Notes: generated from the sequence alone by a model not told the origin. Counted from the stretch's first letter, positions 1 to 9,899 are shown. The stretch: 64,000 nucleotides of DNA from Singulisphaera sp. GP187 (GCA_945871915.1 CAMBXO010000004.1:1-64000); one strand, 5' to 3'. Numbers and translations: made by a program.

Positions 1-1913
1 TCAATCACTTGCGTTAGGCATTGCCCCACCGTGGCAACATTGTCCACGCCTCGATGAACCTGATCTCGGAATCGATCCATCTCCATCACTCCACCGCTCA
101 CCGCTGTCTGCATCTGCTGCACCGTGGTCTCAATGTCCAGGGTCGCTGCCGCCGTTTGATCCGCAAGGCGACGAATCTCGCGAGCCACCACCAAGAAGCC
201 TCGACCGCTTGCACCAGCCTTCTCCGCCTCAATCGCTGCGTTCACGCTCAGCAGATTGGTTTGATCCGCAACCTTGGTGATCGTGTCCACAATCGCGTTG
301 ATACTGCGGGCCTTCTCGTTGATCGCTGCAAGCCGGTCCGCAACTCCACCGGTGGCCGATGCCAATTCATCCATGGTCTTGCCCATCGCTTGAAGACCCT
401 CGCGACCCTGTACCGCCATCTGGGAGGACTCGCCAGCCGACACCGCGAGCCGTTCCATGTTCTTCAGCAGCTCGCTGCCGGTGGTTGAAATCTGCCGCAC
501 CGCCGCTGCGATCTCTGACGAACTTGATCCAAAGCTTTGCGCCACTTCTTCCTGTTGGCGGCTCGATCCAGACATTTGCGTGGCCGTTCCAGAAATATTC
601 AGCGTGACTCCCCGAACGCGGCACACCAAGTCATTCAATCGACGCGTCATGTCGTTCATGCTGCCCAGCAACTCACCCGCTTCATCCATTCCCTGCACCT
701 CATACGACCTCGTGAGATCACCATCCGCAACATCTCGTGCCGCACTCGCCGCCACGCGAATCCGCCGCGACAACTTCACCGCCATGCGAAGCAGCAATAC
801 CAGCATGAGAGTGACGCCCACCCCGCCAACAATCAGACTGATCCGCAATTGACTCCACACTTCGCCGGCAAGGCGGCTCGCCGGAACCTCGACCACCACA
901 CTCCATCCACCTGTCGCAACCACCGCAGCCGCGTGCAGCGTTTGTTGTCCCGTGATGGGATTCTGCACGAATGAAATGGAGTTTCCCCCTTTCTCTGCAA
1001 GAACTTCAGGCAGCACCGTGGCCCATGGCGTTGAATGAATCGGCTTGAGCTGGATGGCCTCCATTGCACGCGCCAACGATCCATCGTCATGGGGATCACC
1101 AACCGCACCGGCAATAAAATTTCCCTGGTCACTCAGCAACATGACATTGAGCCCACTCGATCTCGCAAGATCCACCAAATTTTTCCGCTGCGTTACCAGC
1201 GAGAGATCAAGGCCACTCACTCCTGCGAATTCTCCATTGATCACAATGGTTCCAATAGCCGAAGTCATTGGAACACCCTCGTAGTCGTATGGTTCGGTCA
1301 GATACAACAGGTGCGACTCCACGCGTCCGTCACTCTTGAACACACCAGAACGGAACGCCTTGAAACGTTTCAACGGCTCCTGATACCACTCGGCGGTTTC
1401 CATTTCACTGAGTGGTTTCAGTCCAATCCCGCGTTGATTTGCGTTGTCCCGAAAGTAATAGGGAATCAATCGACCCGAGTCAGAGAGTGATTCCGCTGGA
1501 AGCGCATCAGGATGATCGCTGCGAACCAATTCAATGGCCAAGGAGTCCTGCCCGTCAGCGTTTGGTTCGTATCCATAACAAATCCCTTCATATTCTGGAT
1601 GGGACTCCAGCGTTGAATAGAGCAACTGCATACTTTTTTTCCGGTGACCGAACAGGGTGGTTTCCGCAGCGAGGGAAAGCGTTTGGACAATGTCCAGAGC
1701 GTCTTCATTTGCAGCACTCACAAGTGCGGCCGCTTCAATCGCTTTGCCTGCGGCCACCCGCCCGCTGGCCGCCGTAAGTTGATCCTTTGCGCGGAGAGCG
1801 TCGATCGCCCCAACGATTGAAACCACCAATGCACTCGGCACGACACCAAATAGAAGGATCTGCCGAAGGAGTGTTGCCTGCATGGCGCCAATCACTCCGC
1901 GAGAGTAGTGCAT
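1..1913 (-). CDS. Methyl-accepting chemotaxis protein (C-terminus beyond window)
   Basis: Membrane chemoreceptor that passes periplasmic signals to a CheA/CheW array. The frame is open from the ATG at 1913 to the left edge, about 637 residues. Visible in order are a first membrane helix (about residues 14-37), a periplasmic sensor region of about 310 residues, a second helix (about 355-376), a HAMP linker, and the methyl-accepting signalling domain. That domain shows the hairpin-tip motif ADQTNLLSVNAAIEAEKAG near residue 550, followed by GRGFLVVAREIRRLA. A second ATG at 1883 follows a GGAG and may be the true start. The gene lies 25 nt after the coiled-coil gene on the same strand and is probably cotranscribed with it. 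No che genes are in view, and the ligand is unknown. Confidence 0.93.
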   Translation of the reverse strand, partial: MHYSRGVIGAMQATLLRQILLFGVVPSALVVSIVGAIDALRAKDQLTAASGRVAAGKAIEAAALVSAANEDALDIVQTLSLAAETTLFGHRKKSMQLLYSTLESHPEYEGICYGYEPNADGQDSLAIELVRSDHPDALPAESLSDSGRLIPYYFRDNANQRGIGLKPLSEMETAEWYQEPLKRFKAFRSGVFKSDGRVESHLLYLTEPYDYEGVPMTSAIGTIVINGEFAGVSGLDLSLVTQRKNLVDLARSSGLNVMLLSDQGNFIAGAVGDPHDDGSLARAMEAIQLKPIHSTPWATVLPEVLAEKGGNSISFVQNPITGQQTLHAAAVVATGGWSVVVEVPASRLAGEVWSQLRISLIVGGVGVTLMLVLLLRMAVKLSRRIRVAASAARDVADGDLTRSYEVQGMDEAGELLGSMNDMTRRLNDLVCRVRGVTLNISGTATQMSGSSRQQEEVAQSFGSSSSEIAAAVRQISTTGSELLKNMERLAVSAGESSQMAVQGREGLQAMGKTMDELASATGGVADRLAAINEKARSINAIVDTITKVADQTNLLSVNAAIEAEKAGASGRGFLVVAREIRRLADQTAAATLDIETTVQQMQTAVSGGVMEMDRFRDQVHRGVDNVATVGQCLTQVI

Positions 1914-1938
1914 TGCGAATCCGTGTGGCGATGACCGC

Positions 1939-4338
1939 TCACTCTGATCGGTGGTCATGCGCCGCGGCGGTGCTTGCCTGCAATGCCTCTAACTCGTGCC
2001 GAAGATTTTCGGATCGACTCCGCGCCTCAGACTCGCGAGCCTTGGCTTGCTTGAGTCGCTCATTGAGTTCCTGATCCACTTCGAAACGGCGACGATTGGC
2101 AAGCTCCTCGCGAGCCATCAAGCGATCTCGTTCCGCTTCGGCCGCCGCCCGTCGTGAACGCAAGTCCTCGGCTGCCGCCTGAGCTCGATCGACAACCTGC
2201 TGCCGTCGCAACGAAAGTTCCTTGGCCCCCTGCGCCGCCTCGGAGGCCATGGCATCTGCATGGTGCGTTTCCAATTCAAGTTTCAACGCTTTTTCAGCAG
2301 TTTCAACGGCCGTTCGAAGACGCATACATGCGTCAGCCCTTTCTTGAACTCTGCGTCCCTGTTCGTCCGCCATGGCCCGGTGACGATCCAAGGCTCGCTC
2401 AGCTTCGATCGCGGCCTGCTCAAGCCGTTCCGCCTCAGAATCCGCAAGAGATGCCTGCTGCGTCAACTGCTCAGTTCTCTGCAACGCAACATGACTCTGC
2501 TGGCGGAATTCTTCTTCGGCCCGCTCAGCCGATTCAAGCGCCTGTTGAGCCTGATCAACTTGACTCTGTGCCTGTAAAGCCAGCACCCGCTGCTGCTCCG
2601 CTCGCGCCGCCACAGCAAGCATGGCCTCTCGATCACGCCGAGCACATCGATCCGCCTCAATAGCTTCCTGCCGTTCGCGATCTACTTCGGCACGAGCCTG
2701 CAACTCCACGGCCCGTTCCCGTTCAAGTGATTCAAGTGATCGCTGCAAGTCACTCCTGGCAACGGACGCTTCGTCGCCAGCTCGCCGAGCCATTTCAAGC
2801 ATGTCATCGCAGCGCCGCATCGCCTCAGCAGCCGCACTGCGTTGCCGCTCCACCTGTTCATCCACCATGCGTTCGTGTTGGAACGCACTTTCTGCTCGCG
2901 CCAGCGCCGCCTCGGCGGCCTTGCGTTCACTCTCAAGTGATTGCAGCGATTCCTGTGCGGAATCGCGATCGGCATCTGCGCGACGCATGGCTTCGTGCGC
3001 AAGTTTTTGCTGAGCTTCAGCTCGCTCGAGCGCCTGCTCGGCGATGGCCCGCGCCGCGTCGGCTCGTCGATGCGCTTCATCGGCATGCCGCTGCTGCGCC
3101 TCGGCCGCAGCACGGGCCTCGGATGCGGCTGCCCGCTCACGGTCAAGTCGATCCAAAAGTGTTTGCACCACGCCACGCTCGAGCATGGCTTGATCGCTGG
3201 CCTGCTGCGCCGCAATGCGTAATCGCTCCGCACGATCTTCCACCTCACGCGTGACGGTATGGGCTCGCTCTGCACGGGTCACTGCCTGTTCCGCAATCGC
3301 ATGCGCGGCGGCTCGCCGTGCATCCGCTTCGTCGGCACGCGCGATTTCCTGCGCAAGACGCTGATCGGCCTGCTGTGCCGCCATACGCTCGGATTCACCG
3401 ACTTGGTTTAAACGCTGGGCCTCCACGGCCGCATGCGCTGCCGTTTCGCGACGAGCCGTTGTGATTTGACTGTGCCTTGCAAGTTCCGCTTCGGCTGCAA
3501 TCGCCTGCGTTGCCAGAAGATCAGAATGATGACGAGCTTCGAGCCCACGCTGCCTTGCATGTGCCGCAGCCTCCCGTGCCTTGGCGGCATCGCCCCGATG
3601 GGCTTCGGATTTCTCAAGCCCCTCTTTCAATGCAGCCATTGCTTCGAGAGAACCCGCGTGCTCCCGCTCGGCCTGTGCCAATTCTGTCTTGAGATGTCCA
3701 ACCGCTGTGGCGTAAGAGAACTGCAAATGCTCAAGGTGCTTTTGCTTCGATTCACGATTGACGGCTTCTCGCTCACGCCGCTCCTTCGCCTCGGCTTCCA
3801 AACGCAGAAGGGCTTCCGTCCTAGCGAGAGTCTGCGCCGCTTGATGCTGTTCTCGCTCTTGCTGCTCTGCAAGTTCCCGTTGGAACTCCTGTTGACGACG
3901 CGCTTCTCGTTGTTGCTCTCGTGTGGATCGTGATGACGCCAACTGATCTCGCCACGAAGTCAGTTCGTGACCAAATCGACGAACCTGAGTCGAGTCGACT
4001 CCTTTGGCTGTCATGGCCTGCATGCGCTCTTGAAGCAGTCGATCGAACGCGGCGTCCGCAACATCCCGCCATGAACGGCGATACAACTCCAACTCCAGAG
4101 CGGGCGTCTTGAGCAGAACAGCGATCGCCTTCAGGGCACCCACGGCATCATTCTGATGGCGGCGAATGAGGTCGCTCAACTCCACCGGCATGTCAACGGT
4201 CAGTCGTGCTCGCGAAAACAATTCGCCGGACGCAAGAATTGCTGCGTGCGTGTGCGCATCGACAACCTGGCCGGAACTGAGTCGGCGCAATTCCCATCCT
4301 GCGAGATGGGCCTCGTAAGTCTTTGCGTTTCCAGCCAT
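1939..4338 (-). CDS. Long coiled-coil protein of unknown function
   Basis: About 799 residues from the ATG at 4338; an in-frame GTG at 4362 would add eight. Residues 1 to about 120 look globular, with mixed hydrophobic content and no signal peptide or membrane helix. From about residue 130 to the end the protein is almost wholly Ala/Glu/Arg/Gln-rich heptad sequence, a very long cytoplasmic coiled coil resembling filament or scaffold proteins. Low-complexity coiled coils match myosin- and SMC-like proteins by composition alone, so such hits mean little. No Walker motifs are visible, so it is not an SMC ATPase. It sits just upstream of a chemoreceptor, which suggests, but does not show, a role in cell polarity, arrays or cytoskeleton. 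Confidence 0.85.
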   Translation of the reverse strand: MAGNAKTYEAHLAGWELRRLSSGQVVDAHTHAAILASGELFSRARLTVDMPVELSDLIRRHQNDAVGALKAIAVLLKTPALELELYRRSWRDVADAAFDRLLQERMQAMTAKGVDSTQVRRFGHELTSWRDQLASSRSTREQQREARRQQEFQRELAEQQEREQHQAAQTLARTEALLRLEAEAKERREREAVNRESKQKHLEHLQFSYATAVGHLKTELAQAEREHAGSLEAMAALKEGLEKSEAHRGDAAKAREAAAHARQRGLEARHHSDLLATQAIAAEAELARHSQITTARRETAAHAAVEAQRLNQVGESERMAAQQADQRLAQEIARADEADARRAAAHAIAEQAVTRAERAHTVTREVEDRAERLRIAAQQASDQAMLERGVVQTLLDRLDRERAAASEARAAAEAQQRHADEAHRRADAARAIAEQALERAEAQQKLAHEAMRRADADRDSAQESLQSLESERKAAEAALARAESAFQHERMVDEQVERQRSAAAEAMRRCDDMLEMARRAGDEASVARSDLQRSLESLERERAVELQARAEVDRERQEAIEADRCARRDREAMLAVAARAEQQRVLALQAQSQVDQAQQALESAERAEEEFRQQSHVALQRTEQLTQQASLADSEAERLEQAAIEAERALDRHRAMADEQGRRVQERADACMRLRTAVETAEKALKLELETHHADAMASEAAQGAKELSLRRQQVVDRAQAAAEDLRSRRAAAEAERDRLMAREELANRRRFEVDQELNERLKQAKARESEARSRSENLRHELEALQASTAAAHDHRSE

Positions 4339-4415
4339 CGCTTGAAGGTGAGCAATTTGCACACGCGTGCGAAATTGAACCTGCTGTAATTGATACCTTT
4401 AAACCCCTGTTTTAC

Positions 4416-4446
4416 GCAAAGTGCGTCCTATAATTTCGTGCTTTGC
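4416..4446 (+). promoter_or_regulatory. Dyad operator around a TATAAT box
   Basis: A perfect TATAAT lies at 4429-4434 in the AT-rich gap before the ArsR-type gene. It is centred between inverted arms at 4416-4425 and 4437-4446 (GCAAAG...CTTTGC, 8 of 10 positions paired). No good -35 box is seen at 16-18 nt. A dyad over a -10 box is the usual layout of a repressor site, so autoregulation by the downstream winged-helix protein is a reasonable inference. Confidence 0.4.
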
Positions 4447-4552
4447 AGAACTCACCAAATTATCCACCGAGTGATCACCTTAAACAAAATCAAACATAAC
4501 CTTCGAGTGTTTTCGCAAGCCGGCATTGTCCCCGAAACATTCAAACACCCTA

Positions 4553-5140
4553 ATGGCAACTCAAACTCTTCGTTTCTCAAACCCCAAGGCCTGGTCGGCC
4601 CTTCGCAAGTCATTTCGATTGCGGCTTGTTGAGGCCGTGCGATCGGCTGGCGGATGTAACGCCCAGCAGCTTGCCAAGCAATTCGGCGTCAGTTCGCCGC
4701 TGATGTATTACCACCTCAAGTTGCTGGTGGCCGCAGGCCTGCTGACTCACTCTCGCGGCAAACGATATTCCGGAATGGGCGGGACCTTCCAAGCGAACTC
4801 CGACCACATCGAAATCCTTTTTAACCCCTCTAACAAGGGACAAACCCACAAGCGGAATCAATTTCTGCATGAGTGGTTTTCGGATGTTCTTGAAACCAGC
4901 CATGCCGATCTCTCCACCGGCATGACCATGCGATGGGAGCGATTGACGCCAACCGAGTGTCGGAACATTGGTCAACACATGCAAGCGATTCAGGCAGTGA
5001 TTTCCGGTGCAGCAAAGCGACGCATCCAGAGGAACGACGCTCGAACATCCTCACATGTTGTCATGATGGGTTTACAAAAAGTCACCCACCCCACTTCGCC
5101 ATCACCCGCGTGGCGGTGTGGGAGCACTCGGGGGGGCTGA
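4553..5140 (+). CDS. ArsR-like winged helix-turn-helix regulator
   Basis: About 195 residues from the ATG at 4553; an in-frame upstream start at 4526 is possible. Residues of about 12-75 form a winged helix-turn-helix of the ArsR/HTH_20 kind: LRLVEAVRSAGG, then AQQLAKQFGVS, then LMYYHLKLLVAAGLL as the recognition region. The remaining 100 or so residues are less typical and contain no obvious metal-binding cysteine cluster, so metal sensing is not supported. The 3' end overlaps the convergent kinase gene by 39 nt, and the last 20 or so residues look like translated antisense of that gene, so the natural end may have shifted. A dyad over the promoter suggests autoregulation. Confidence 0.75.
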   Translation: MATQTLRFSNPKAWSALRKSFRLRLVEAVRSAGGCNAQQLAKQFGVSSPLMYYHLKLLVAAGLLTHSRGKRYSGMGGTFQANSDHIEILFNPSNKGQTHKRNQFLHEWFSDVLETSHADLSTGMTMRWERLTPTECRNIGQHMQAIQAVISGAAKRRIQRNDARTSSHVVMMGLQKVTHPTSPSPAWRCGSTRGG

Positions 5141-8050
5141 CGCACCACCTGCGGTCGATTGTGCCGGTGGCTTTGCTTGCGTGGACGGCGGTGGTGCAAC
5201 GGGTTTCCCCGATGCTGGTGGCGATGCTGGGGTTGCAGCCTTTGGAGCCGCGGGCTTTGCAAGTCGATTGGTGATTTCCTGCGAGCGAGGTGTCGGGCGA
5301 GTGGCCAAGACTGCGATTGCTTTGGCACGCTCCGCTTCCGCTGCATCCGTTTTTTTTGCCTTCAACAACACCGCCACCAAAGACTCGCGGGCTTCCCCTT
5401 CAAGGACCGGCTCTTTCGTGGCTTCAGCACTCTTGATCGCCAATCGTGCAAATCGCTCTGCGTCAGCAGGTGCCTCAGCGACTGCCGCTGCTTGCACCAT
5501 GGCCCATGCCACCGCTGTATTCCATTCGACGCTTTCCATCGGTTGCGCTGCGAGAGCTGTGACCTGCTTCACAATCTCGCGAGCTTCGGGCAATCGATCC
5601 AACCCTCGCAACGATCGCATCTCCTCGGCCCAGACCATCATGCGTTGCTCCGGCGCAATGGCTTCACCCTTCCCCTTTGTGGACGCTGCGGCTCGCATGC
5701 GCTCGGCAGACTTGACCGTGGAGCGAACCAACTCCAGTGCGTTAGAAAACTTCTTCTGATGGTTTTGAAGATGCGCCTTGGAGAGACTCGCGTCCACCCA
5801 AATTCTTAGGGCAACGCTCTCGGATTGGGAGATATCCACAGCGGCTCGTGACGCTTCGATCCACTGATCGGCGGCTGTTTCCCACTCTGGCAAAGTGAGT
5901 CGCTCCGACGCAATTCCGCAGGTTGCGGCAAGGCCGTATGCCACATCAAACTGCCGCTCCCATTCGTCGGGTTTGGCCTCCACGCGCTGCCTGGAAATGT
6001 CCAAGTAGGTCGCCAATTCAGCCTCGGCGTCATCGAAACGGCCAAGATCGAATAGGTCGCTCGTGCGAAAGAAGTGCGCAAGCATCCAATCCCGTTCGAA
6101 TCGGGCTTTGAGACTCCCATCCTTGTCATTCTTAGCTCCGCGTCGAAACACAGAACCACGCACTTGCTTCAACTGATCATCAATGGCGATGGCACCCGCG
6201 AAGTCTCGCTCTTGAACAAGCACATTCCGCATGCGGGCCAGACTCGTGCCATGGTCACGAAGCATGTCCACTTCATCCGGTTTCTTGGCGGCGTCGGCAG
6301 CCGCCAAGGCAAGACTCTCTGCCAAGACTTGCCGAGCCTGGGGTAATTCATTAGCCGCCAGAAACATGTCGCCTCGAGCCCTGAGCGCAAGCATGAGCGT
6401 GCGTCGATCGGCGTCTGATTTCGACTTGGACTCAAGCGATCTGGCAAGTTCAACTAACTCGCTGGTCAACGGAAGACCGTCCCGAACATTTCGAGACCGT
6501 TCCATAAGGCCCGCTCGTTTGTAGAGCGCTCGAACCAATCGCAAGGTTGCTTGCGCATCCGTTGGGTCGGCTTTCAATTGCTGACGTGCGCTTGCTTCGG
6601 CATCAACCAACACTTGCTCTGCTGCCTTGGCTTCAGCCGCATAGTCAGCGACATTGGAACCAAGACCAATCACTTTCTTCGCCGCTTCCGATTCCGCTGT
6701 TTTTTGAATCGCTGCGGCTTGATCGGCAGCCGCCTGTGCCTCAGCCGCCTGTTTGGCGTACACCCACCATGCAATCGAACCTGCAACCGCAACCACACTG
6801 GCGGTCGCCAACATGACGCGAATTCGATTGCGGCCAAGCCACTTGGTAGCCCGATACCCAGCACTGTTGGGGCGAGCCGATACTGGACGGCCTTCCAGAA
6901 ATGCATCGATGTCCGCGATAAGTGCAGGCATGGACGCATACCGACGCGCCGTTTCTTTGCGCATAGCCATCAACACGATGTTGTCCAGATCGCCACGCAA
7001 TCCTTTTCGCAAACGATCTGTTGCGCTACCAGTCGATCCACCAGTCGTGGTCTTGCCATCTCCCTTTACCACCGTCATCGTGCCCTTGTCACTCGGGCGC
7101 AGCGGCATGGTCTCGCACACCTGACGCCGCACTTCGTCAAAGGGAAGATTGGTGAAATCAAAAGGTGGCCGCCCCGACAGAATTTCATACATCATCACGC
7201 CAAACGAATAGACATCGGTGCTGGCCGCCAAGGGCTCGCCACGCAATTGCTCTGGACTTGCATAGACCGGTGTCAACGGCCCGATCTCACCGGGCAAAGT
7301 CTGGTGGCTTCGATCGTTGGCATTCACATCGGGGTTCACAATCTTGGCAATTCCAAAGTCCAGTAGTTTGGGAACACCGTCCACACCAACAAGCACATTT
7401 GCCGGCTTGATGTCTCGATGCACGATCCCCTTCTCGTGGGCGTGTGCCAGCGCCGAGGCAATCTGCCGCAGCAGCGAAAGGCGTTCTGGAACCCCGAGCG
7501 TCTGACGCTCGCACCAGGCTTCAAGCGTGAGTCCCTCAACGAACTCCATGATGAAATAACTGCGACCGTCCTCCGTCACTCCGCCCCCAAACAAGCGTGC
7601 AATGTTCGGATGGTTGAGGGTGTTCAGCACCTTGCGTTCAAGGTCGAATCGCTCCAGCACCGCTTCGCTGTCCATCCCTCGCTTGAGAAGTTTGATGGCC
7701 ACACGGCGTTTGAGAAGATCGCTCTCCTGCACCGCGAGCCAGACATCGCCAAACCCACCGGACCCAAGTCGTTTTTCGATCTTGCAGTCCGCAATGCGAT
7801 CCAGTCTCGCTTCCACCCGCGGAAAAATTCCTTCGCCAATTCCACCGCCCGGTGAATCCTGCTGTTGGCCGCCTGGAATCGTGCGGTCGCTCTCACTGTT
7901 GCCGGGAATGGTTCGGTCCATATCTCCAGCCGGCAGGATCGTGCGTTCGTCCTGCGGCTGACTGCGATCTTTGGATGGATCCGTAGGGTGACTCAACGCG
8001 ACCTTGTATCGACAGAATACGACGGCAGCCTGCTTATCGAACCCTTTCAA
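5102..8050 (-). CDS. Membrane Ser/Thr protein kinase with helical-repeat sensor region
   Basis: Hanks-type kinase of about 982 residues counted from the TTG at 8050; a TTG at 7996 behind an AAGG, or the ATG at 7921, may be the true start. The catalytic motifs are complete: glycine loop GSGGFGDV (95-103), VAIK with Lys120, HRDIKPANV (211-219), DFG (231-233) and SPE (265-267), so it should be active. A single membrane helix spans about 411-431. Beyond it are about 500 residues of alpha-helical, TPR-like sequence, then a Pro/Ala-rich tail. This cytoplasmic-kinase plus extracytoplasmic-repeat plan is common in planctomycetes. The N-terminal leader has three Arg-Thr-Ile units spaced exactly ten residues apart, which are candidate autophosphorylation sites. 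Substrate and signal are unknown. Confidence 0.93.
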   Translation of the reverse strand: MKGFDKQAAVVFCRYKVALSHPTDPSKDRSQPQDERTILPAGDMDRTIPGNSESDRTIPGGQQQDSPGGGIGEGIFPRVEARLDRIADCKIEKRLGSGGFGDVWLAVQESDLLKRRVAIKLLKRGMDSEAVLERFDLERKVLNTLNHPNIARLFGGGVTEDGRSYFIMEFVEGLTLEAWCERQTLGVPERLSLLRQIASALAHAHEKGIVHRDIKPANVLVGVDGVPKLLDFGIAKIVNPDVNANDRSHQTLPGEIGPLTPVYASPEQLRGEPLAASTDVYSFGVMMYEILSGRPPFDFTNLPFDEVRRQVCETMPLRPSDKGTMTVVKGDGKTTTGGSTGSATDRLRKGLRGDLDNIVLMAMRKETARRYASMPALIADIDAFLEGRPVSARPNSAGYRATKWLGRNRIRVMLATASVVAVAGSIAWWVYAKQAAEAQAAADQAAAIQKTAESEAAKKVIGLGSNVADYAAEAKAAEQVLVDAEASARQQLKADPTDAQATLRLVRALYKRAGLMERSRNVRDGLPLTSELVELARSLESKSKSDADRRTLMLALRARGDMFLAANELPQARQVLAESLALAAADAAKKPDEVDMLRDHGTSLARMRNVLVQERDFAGAIAIDDQLKQVRGSVFRRGAKNDKDGSLKARFERDWMLAHFFRTSDLFDLGRFDDAEAELATYLDISRQRVEAKPDEWERQFDVAYGLAATCGIASERLTLPEWETAADQWIEASRAAVDISQSESVALRIWVDASLSKAHLQNHQKKFSNALELVRSTVKSAERMRAAASTKGKGEAIAPEQRMMVWAEEMRSLRGLDRLPEAREIVKQVTALAAQPMESVEWNTAVAWAMVQAAAVAEAPADAERFARLAIKSAEATKEPVLEGEARESLVAVLLKAKKTDAAEAERAKAIAVLATRPTPRSQEITNRLAKPAAPKAATPASPPASGKPVAPPPSTQAKPPAQSTAGGASAPPSAPTPPRG

Positions 8051-8135
8051 TGGCTTTCACCCACTCCGGCTCAGAACAATGTGGGTTTTTGAATCTTTCG
8101 GGTGGAACTCTGCTCAATCCCGGTTATTGTTCAGC

Positions 8136-9899
8136 ATGCTCACTCGACTCGCCCTTTTTGCGTGCATTCTTGTTGGACTCACCATGGTCACACGACCCGT
8201 TGTGGTTCAGCGTGCGGGCCCCATTCCGCCGGCTCGTCTGGTGAAGATGAAGATCGTTGACCCTCGTCCGTGGGAAGCCATTCCGATGAACATCGTCAAC
8301 GGAGTGGGCCAAGGCACCTGCGAAATGTCCATCATTGACACGACCAAATTTCATCCGCAGATTCAGGAGCCGGTCGCTGGCGCTGAAAGCGTTCGCAAGG
8401 GGCTGCTCCTGACGCCGCACAAGATTGGACGGGAACTGCCCGAAGGCGCCGCGAACGATCTTGTTGCTGTGGAAGAGGTCAATGATTCGCGATCTCAGAC
8501 GCAAGCGATGTTCACCGGTATCACCAGCACGGGCTGGGATCCACCTGATTGCACCTTGGCAGTTGGTCCCAACCATGTCATTGCAACCGTCAACAGCAGC
8601 ATTGCCTTCTTTAGCAAAGCTGGAGCCAAAACCTTTCAAGTCTCGCTCGATAGCGCCGGCTCGCCAGGATTCTTCGAGCCCGTGGGCGCAAGCAATTTCG
8701 GTTTTGACCCCAAGGTGATGTACGACCCACATTCAGAACGATTCGTCGTGCTCACGCTCGAGGAATACGATGCGAGCAGCACCTCCTATGTGGATATTGC
8801 GATCAGCGATGACAGTGATCCCAATGGTGTTTGGTACAAGTACCGAACCAGCAGCGTGGTCACCGTCGGTGGCGTGAATTACTGGGTGGATTATCCCGGG
8901 CTTGGAAGCGATGCCAATGGAATTTATGTGACTGGAAACCTGTTTGGTTTCGTGGACGGGTTTGCTGGCGGATGGGTTCGCAGTTTCAACAAGACGCCAT
9001 TGCTCACTGGTGGGACGGCGGTGTATGCCGACCTGGTTCTTTCCACCGCCGTCAGCCCGCAGGTCGCCACAGCGTGGCCTGACAATCGCGCCCTGATTGT
9101 CAATCGCGTTTCCAATTCTGTCTTGTCACTTAGCGCGATCAACAATCCATTCACCACACCAAGCATCATTTCCAAAACTCTCGTCGTTCCGTCCGCACCA
9201 GCTCCGCCCGATGCTGGTGCAAAGGGAACCACCGCGGTGCTTGACACGCTTGATGGCCGCATCATGAATGCAGTGGTGAGGGATTCAACGCTGTACACCT
9301 GCCATGCCGTTTCAGGATCCACGCGCGCCTTGGCTCGCTGGTATCAGATCAATCTCAATGGGTGGCCAACCACGACCACCGTTTCGCCAACACTTGCCAT
9401 GAGCGGAAGCATTGCACCAACCAGCACAACCGAGTCCACTTTCTTCCCAGCGATCAATGTGAATGCTCGCGGCGACGTGGCGTTGGTGCATGCGGCAAGT
9501 TCGACCCTGATCTTCCCATCGGTGCGTGCGGCCACTCGACACGCCACCGACGCTGCAGGAACCATGGGAGAACCCATTGCGCTTGGCAATGGAGTGAGCA
9601 GCCCAAGCGGAACCGGGGTCAAACGCTGGGGCGACTATTTCGGATGCGTTGTTGATCCAGTCAACGACTGCACATTCTGGGGCATCGGTGAATTGCGATC
9701 GGCCACGGCGTGGTCAACCGTCATCTCCAGTTTCACCATTGCGCCGCTGGCAGATATCGATCAGGATGGATCGGTGAATTCCGGCGATCTCTCGTTGATG
9801 CTCCTCAGTTTCGGCGAGTGCGCCTGCTGCCCAGAGGATCTTGATGAGAGCGGCTCGGTTGACGGCGGCGATATCGCCATCTTGCTGCTGGATATGTGA
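8136..9899 (+). CDS. Secreted protein with C-terminal dockerin-like repeats
   Basis: 587 residues from the ATG at 8136, chosen because it starts a clear signal peptide (MLTRLALFACILVGLTMV); the frame extends further upstream only through a TTG. The body is beta-rich with no catalytic motif that I recognise. The C-terminus carries two calcium-loop repeats of dockerin type, DIDQDGSVNSGDLSLMLLSF and DLDESGSVDGGDIAILLLDM, joined by a Cys-rich bridge (GECACCPE). In planctomycetes such tails are frequent on exported proteins and probably act in surface display or sorting rather than in a clostridial cellulosome. It is divergently transcribed from the kinase, with short intervening DNA. Confidence 0.85.
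   Translation: MLTRLALFACILVGLTMVTRPVVVQRAGPIPPARLVKMKIVDPRPWEAIPMNIVNGVGQGTCEMSIIDTTKFHPQIQEPVAGAESVRKGLLLTPHKIGRELPEGAANDLVAVEEVNDSRSQTQAMFTGITSTGWDPPDCTLAVGPNHVIATVNSSIAFFSKAGAKTFQVSLDSAGSPGFFEPVGASNFGFDPKVMYDPHSERFVVLTLEEYDASSTSYVDIAISDDSDPNGVWYKYRTSSVVTVGGVNYWVDYPGLGSDANGIYVTGNLFGFVDGFAGGWVRSFNKTPLLTGGTAVYADLVLSTAVSPQVATAWPDNRALIVNRVSNSVLSLSAINNPFTTPSIISKTLVVPSAPAPPDAGAKGTTAVLDTLDGRIMNAVVRDSTLYTCHAVSGSTRALARWYQINLNGWPTTTTVSPTLAMSGSIAPTSTTESTFFPAINVNARGDVALVHAASSTLIFPSVRAATRHATDAAGTMGEPIALGNGVSSPSGTGVKRWGDYFGCVVDPVNDCTFWGIGELRSATAWSTVISSFTIAPLADIDQDGSVNSGDLSLMLLSFGECACCPEDLDESGSVDGGDIAILLLDM

Noticed and set aside
21-488. A plus-strand frame of 155 residues at the left edge
   Set aside because: The opposite strand encodes the signalling domain of a chemoreceptor with exact family motifs.
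1939-4338. The coiled-coil protein as an SMC or myosin-like motor
   Set aside because: No Walker A or B motif or hinge; similarity would rest on composition only.
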